Origin: Flaccisagitta enflata | Taxonomy: Eukaryota; Chaetognatha; Sagittoidea; Aphragmophora | Length of the DNA stretch: 64,000 nt | Assembly (NCBI GenBank): GCA_965153355.1 | Contig: OZ231126.1 | Coordinates: 75,764,001 to 75,828,000 of the forward strand | Direction: 5' to 3' | The notes under the pieces: generated by a model | Databases searched by the model: none | Told to the model about the DNA's origin: nothing | What the model saw: the letters and a program-made list of their open reading frames with translations, nothing else | Position numbers and translations under genes: made by a program | Shown here: positions 59,564 through 64,000 of the stretch, one piece after another | Layout: each line of letters opens with the position of its first letter | Numbering within the stretch: position 1 is the stretch's first letter

Positions 59564-60148
59564 ACAGGGTGTGCAAAATTATCCGCACTTGGCACTTACC
59601 TTTCTCAAAAATACTAGAAGATAAGGATTTATGATAGCATAAGTAGTAAGTATGAAAAAGTATCCTTTTTAATATTCAAAACTAAAATTCACTCTTTCAG
59701 TAATAAAATTTTTCAAGTATATCTTACCCTAATATAATATTCCTTAAAATGTTTCATCAAAATCATCTGAAATTCTGTTATAAGTTTTTCATATTCTTTA
59801 GGCGTAGTTTTTTTGCTTTAGTAAGCTCCATTCATGTTGATATGATTAACTTCCCTCAGCATAATGCGTGCCAAACCAAAAACGATCATTATTCAATAGT
59901 CACAATTATAAAAATCTATGATATTGTAACCAATTTTGCCTTTGAAATAAAATCATGTCAAAATCAAAATCTTTGCTTTAAATCATTTGACTCCTATAGC
60001 TACAAGGTGTACAGAAAAGACCTGCAATCAATTCTAGCTTCTAGTATGACTAACTGGGGCACTCTGGTCCAAATTTCAAAATGCTGGGTCAGTTTTAAGT
60101 ACAGTTTTCTTACAAGGAAGCAAGTGCGGATAATTTTGCACACCCTGT
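59564..60148. mobile_element. TA-flanked MITE, mariner-like ends
   Basis: Inverted ends ACAGGGTGTGCAAAATTATC and GATAATTTTGCACACCCTGT, with CGCACTTG/CAAGTGCG continuing inward and TA on both sides. Length 585 bp. The 139-residue frame at 59749-60168 has no transposase motif and runs out through the right end. Confidence 0.88.
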
Positions 60149-60358
60149 TAAATAAGTCATCCCTATGAGAAATCCATGCAAATTCTCACCAAAAATACAC
60201 ATCCACAACATCTAGGTGGCTCATTGAAAGTGTCTGATCAATTCATTTAGGGAGTGAAAAATTAGCTGTGGCAGTGAAAATCTCATATTAAAAAAAACCG
60301 TGTCATAAGTATTAGCTTGTACCTAAATGACAAAATGCAATAAAATTGATATTCTACA

Positions 60359-60897
60359 AGCAGATCATGTTGTGGGACTGTCTCAGGCTTCTATTGAAAT
60401 TGATATTGGCGTTAAAATTCTACTTTTAGGTGGCCGCGCCTTACCTTCTACATTCCCTACCCCTTTAAGAAATCCAAAATTTCAAAGTTCTCAAATTCCA
60501 ATTCTGACTGCAGATTTGGAATCTGCAGAAAAATCTGTCAATTGAAAGTGTTTTCCTTTTTTTGATATTCCAATTAGAAGGTGGTCAAAAGTGCTGTCAA
60601 ATATCGCAAAACATACATTTCCTTTTAATTTCTTTGTAAAATCATTGAAAATGTTTAGCATGGATTTTGATAATGATCCCTAAGGAATCTTGAAAAAAGA
60701 AAAGCACTTTCAACAGACAGTTTTTCCTGCAGATTTCAAATCTGCAGTCAAAATTTTGATTTGAGCAATTTGAAATTTTTAGTTTCCTATTGACCTATGG
60801 GAAGTTCAAGGTAAGGCGCGGAAAGCAAGATGTAAACTTTTGAAGCTGAAAATGATGACAATAGAAGCCCAAGACAGCTCCACAACATGAACTGCTC
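60359..60897. mobile_element. Foldback element
   Basis: AAGCAGATCATGTTGTGGGA faces CTCCACAACATGAACTGCT. Inner pairs include GGCCGCGCCTTACCTT with AAGGTAAGGCGCGG and CTGCAGATTTGGAATCTGCA with TGCAGATTTCAAATCTGCAG. Confidence 0.8.
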
Positions 60898-61487
60898 GTA
60901 GAATTTCGATTTTTTGGTTTTAGTCATTTCAGTACAGGCTAACTGTGTAGACAAGCGTTTATAACAATAACTCTACACAAAAATCAGTAAGATTCTGAAA
61001 CTACATCAAATTTCTGACCTAATGCCGCAAACCACATCTGTCTTGCTCAAGCCATTAAGAAATAGCAAGCAAAACAAGATTGCTACTCCAAATCAAAAAT
61101 AGCAAAAATATTGCATCTAGATTTTTGTTTTTAGTAATAAAGTCATTCGTTAAATAGATTGAAGGTCTTTTTATCTAATTCTTGATCCCTGATACAACAA
61201 CAAACACTGGTTATATTTTCCTGCCTGATTCCAGTCCTATTCAATCATTGTGGTTGAAAATAAAGCTTAAGGAAGCATATAGCATTGACTAACATGAATG
61301 ATCTTAAACAATTTTCAAGGAGGGGAGAGTCATAATGCATTTATATACTAAACTTATTTGGAACTGTTTAAAAACCCATATTTAAAGAATTACTATCACT
61401 TAAAGATATAAAACTATATAAAAAACATATTTGAAAGGTTTTTTTAAGATTATCTTTAAATAAACTAGCCAACTAGTATACTGTCTA
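60898..61487. other. Region without a supported gene
   Basis: AT-rich; nothing recognised. Confidence 0.3.
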
Positions 61488-61889
61488 CACATGGACGCAA
61501 AATACAAGATGTGGAGGCGCCAAAAGGTTTAGCATACCCCCCTACAGACTACTCAATTTGTTCAAATCTCTCATTTCAAGCTGTTTTGAGTACCTATGGG
61601 GAATATAAATGGCGTCATCAGAGCCATTTTTGAATTTATATCTAGAACCCTCAAAATTTGCTCTTTTCTACCTTTTTTTCAGCTTATGGCGGAGCATTTA
61701 TTTTAGGGGCAAAAAGGGTAAATTTGAGGGTTCAAGACAGAAATTCAAAAATCGCTCTGATGACGCCATTTGTATACCCTTTAGGTACTCAAAACAACTT
61801 TGAGCTTAAAAAAGAATGTAGCTGAATTGGCTGTAGGGGGGTATGTTAAAATTTCTGTGCCTCCACAACTTGTATTTTGCGTCCATGTG
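61488..61889. mobile_element. TA-flanked foldback MITE
   Basis: Ends CACATGGACGCAAAATACAA and TTGTATTTTGCGTCCATGTG, flanked by TA. Arms continue through GGCGTCATCAGAGCCATTTT and AATCGCTCTGATGACGCC. Length 402 bp. Confidence 0.88.
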
Positions 61890-61913
61890 TACATACTTTT
61901 GCTCTAGATAGTA

Positions 61914-62040
61914 GTAATGATGATGATGATAATGATGACTTGGATGGTGTTGGTGTTGGTGATGGTGATGATGATAGTGATGGTGATGATAACGCTGACG
62001 ACGATGACGATGACGATGATGATGACGATGAAAACGCATG
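61914..62040 (+). repeat. (GAT)n-type trinucleotide array
   Basis: Mixed GAT/GGT/GAC triplets (GATGATGATGATAATGATGA and TGACGACGATGACGATGACG). The His-rich minus frame here is an artefact. Confidence 0.9.
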
Positions 62041-62249
62041 AAGATAAAGGATAGAATTTGCGCAGAAAGTGGATTTCTGCTTTTTTGTTGATGGAAAAAT
62101 TATCTTTTTCGTTGTTTGCTTTGCAACTTTCACTGACGTACTCTGGCTGTTAGTTGGAAAGCGTTTTTCAGTTGGAAGTGTTTGCTCGTTACGTTTAAAA
62201 GTTGGGAATGGATGGACTTGGGAAAGGTACAGAGGAGTTAATGCCAAAA

Positions 62250-62470
62250 CAGTCTAAACTGGAGAAAGTTTTTTCAGTACATTAATTTCATTTGACAAAC
62301 TTCATACTTAACATATAAGTCAGTCAATTGATGCCTTTGTCCCTGAGTTCATTGGCTGCTATGGAAACATGATCATTCTTTGGCTATCGATAACAGCTTA
62401 ACTATCATTATTCTGCTCAGAATCAAATTTGGAACTACCTCCCCATGATATGTTCCTCAAGCATAACGTA
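62250..62470 (+). mobile_element. Half copy of the 29571-type MITE
   Basis: GTCTAAACTGGAGAAAG, TAATTTCATTTGACAAACTT and GGCTGCTATGGAAACATGAT match the left arm of 29571-30153. The right arm is missing. Confidence 0.7.
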
Positions 62471-62591
62471 TGACATAACTTATGATCTCAAATTCTCAAT
62501 CCTCTGTTGATTACTATCGTCGTTTTGTTAAAAGCCAACCAGTCATTGATGCGAGATAAATTCTATTTGTTCTTTTTAGCGTGGTGTAGCA

Positions 62592-62705
62592 ATGGCAGAT
62601 GCGTCGATGTTTGTTCTTTTGTTAGCGTCATGTGTTTTCGCTTTATTGACTAAATTGTTATCCCAGATGGCCACAGAAAAAAAAAACTCATTTTATTGTC
62701 ATCGT
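62592..62705 (+). other. Small open frame with a hydrophobic start, cut by a mobile element
   Basis: An ATG opens MADASMFVLLLASCVFALLT, which looks like a signal peptide or anchor, after an acceptor-like TTGTTCTTTTTAG. The frame runs into the family B element at 62706. No donor is seen, so this may be an exon damaged by the insertion or chance. Confidence 0.2.
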
Positions 62706-62942
62706 AGTTTCAGACTCTACAACCCACTCTGTCCGTCTGTCGGTCGGTCTGTCGGTCGGTTTGTCGGTAACCCTTAGCTTTTTTCGTTGTTTTACGCTAT
62801 TTTAAGTCATTTTAAGTCATTTTAAGTTATTCAAAGTTAATTTAAGTCAGTTTACATTTAGTCTCTTAGTCTTTTGGTCTTTTAGTCTTTTTGTCTTTTG
62901 GTCTAATGGTCTTAACAACACGACTGTAAGGTGTTACCCTTG
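62706..62942 (-). mobile_element. HINE-like element, family B, diverged
   Basis: CTCTACAACCCACTCTGTCC, (GTCGGTCT)n core, AAGTCATTTTAAGTCATTTT, GTCTTTTGGTCTTTTAG repeats, ending ACACGACTGTAAGGTGTTAC and CCTTG. The 3' palindrome is lost. Confidence 0.75.
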
Positions 62943-63034
62943 TTTCTTCTTCTAATCCTTTTTTGCATTTCTTTTTCTTTTTCTCCTACTTCTTTTTCGT
63001 CTTCTTTTTTCTTCTTTCTCTTCTTTTTCTACTT

Positions 63035-63110
63035 TTTGGGCAGCGGTTCCAAAGGGGACGAAGTCTTTTAGAACACAGGGGGAATCTGTCCATCCGTCCA
63101 CCCATCGGTA
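63035..63110 (+). repeat. Family C element end
   Basis: TTTTTGGGCAGCGGTTCCAA, AGGGGACGAAGTCTTTTAGA, ACACAGGGGGAATCTGTCCA then TCCGTCC. Single end; no minisatellite follows. Confidence 0.72.
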
Positions 63111-63784
63111 CGTAAGCAAATAAAAGAATTTTAGCTTAATTAAAAATAGTCTCTGATCAGCCTAATATAGGTGAAACATGTCAGACTTTCTCTATGTTTT
63201 GTGACTCCGATAAAAGCGTCCGTGATTTTATACAATTTCATTACAATCTTCACACATCACGCTTCTCAATTTAGCTTCTTTATGGAAATAGAATAAAGTT
63301 TGAGTAAAACTCCATTATTGCGGATGTCTTTTGACGTTATCTCGTTGTTCTTTGGTTAAAAGTTCATTCTTTGAGTGAAATTTATCTCTGAGAGGTTTTT
63401 CATAGAGAAAACGTAATGAAATGGTGCTGCGTCTGTAAGGTCGCATGGCCTACAGGAATCTAGCGTTTGATTGAGATCAAGTTTCTATGCCATATCCAAT
63501 TTAGCTTTCAAATGCAATCTCGCAACTTTTTAGGAAGTTTTATTTTCCAATGGTTGGTCACTACATTGGTCCGTCTGTCTGTTGGTGCCTTCATACATTG
63601 CACCCGCTCTCAAATGCTACTCTTGATGTTGTAATAGAAAACTAAGACTGAAATTCATGAAACACTGATTTGACCCTATGGCCCAAAATTAACATCCGCA
63701 TTTGTGGAGTTGCCTTACAAACTCCATTATATTTCCACCTATAATCGAGGGTGACATCAATGAAAACGTGTTCTGTTTTTCTAA
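63111..63784. other. Region without a supported gene
   Basis: AT-rich; a short GTCCGTCTGTCTGTTGG at 63570 recalls the HINE core but has no ends. Confidence 0.3.
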
Positions 63785-64000
63785 TTTTCTTGTTTTTCTT
63801 GTTTTTCTTGTTTTTCTTGTTTTTCTTGTTTTTCTTGTTTTTCTTGTTTTTCCTCTTCTTCTTCTTCTTCTTCTTCTTCTTCTTCTTCTTCTTCTTCTTC
63901 TTCTTCTTCTTCTTCTTCTTCTTCTCCTTCTTTTTCTTCTTCGTCTTCTTCTTCTTCTTCTTCTCCTTTTTCTTCTTCCTCTTCATCTTCTTCATCATCA
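63785..64000 (+). repeat. (TTTTTCTTG)n minisatellite then (TTC)n array to the window edge
   Basis: Seven copies of a 9-10-bp unit TTGTTTTTC, then TTC triplets with CTC, TTT and GTC interruptions. The array continues past the window. Confidence 0.95.

Noticed and set aside
59749-60168. 139-codon frame inside the 59564 MITE, a possible transposase
   Set aside because: No DDE/D or helix-turn-helix pattern is visible, and the frame runs out through the element's right end.

Overview
This is eukaryotic, almost certainly metazoan (invertebrate), nuclear DNA. It is AT-rich with short coding exons split by introns carrying GT/AG splice sites, a decayed LINE reverse transcriptase, a tRNA-derived SINE, many TA-flanked foldback elements, and very long microsatellites. 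There is no bacterial operon structure, and nearly all long open frames are translated simple repeats. I cannot place the phylum from sequence alone.

Genes. (1) At 299-894 (+) are the last two coding exons of an EF-hand protein of the myosin essential light chain / calmodulin-like type; the rest lies upstream of the window. (2) On the minus strand, 12375 to 8871, phase-compatible exons would encode a small type I membrane protein: signal peptide, Ser/Thr-rich ectodomain, one transmembrane helix and an acidic tail. A possible middle exon at 10477-10255 would truncate it to a secreted form. (3) On the minus strand, 35314 to 28424, three exons with matching phases give a complete protein of about 403 residues. 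It has an SRSGRYK-type core like that of PRR15/PRR15L, followed by a long Ala/Gln/Ser-rich, finally acidic region. (4) A convincing but unidentified terminal exon lies at 51392-51598 (+), directly against a mobile element. Weaker exon candidates are at 17032-17156, 43955-44326, 47979-48136, 50720-50765 and 57603-57697.

Mobile DNA dominates. The main element family (here A, A' and B) has about 20 copies. Its 5' end is CAAGGCC..., it carries a (GGAC/GACC)n microsatellite, and its 3' end is a GTCGCG...CGCGACT palindrome. Four copies sit inside other repeats that also exist without the insertion elsewhere in the window. These show insertion between A residues with no obvious target duplication, and they define the ends. 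The inside of form B ranges from about 0.1 kb to 1.7 kb of tandem repeats (41106-42867 and 53484-55362). The architecture resembles Helentron-associated (HINE-like) elements. A second family (C/D, 18.5-21.2 kb, with single ends elsewhere) has inverted ends flanking 20-bp minisatellites. At least nine foldback MITE-like elements are flanked by TA, some nested.

Layout. 0-1 kb EF-hand gene; 1-8 kb repeats and a dead LINE; 8.8-12.4 kb membrane-protein gene; 13-28 kb nested mobile elements and minisatellites; 28.4-36 kb PRR15-like gene with foldback elements and purine microsatellites in its introns; 36-43 kb satellites and nested mobile elements; 43-64 kb mostly repeats with scattered exon candidates, an interstitial TTAGGG-like tract (48.7 kb) and long trinucleotide arrays.
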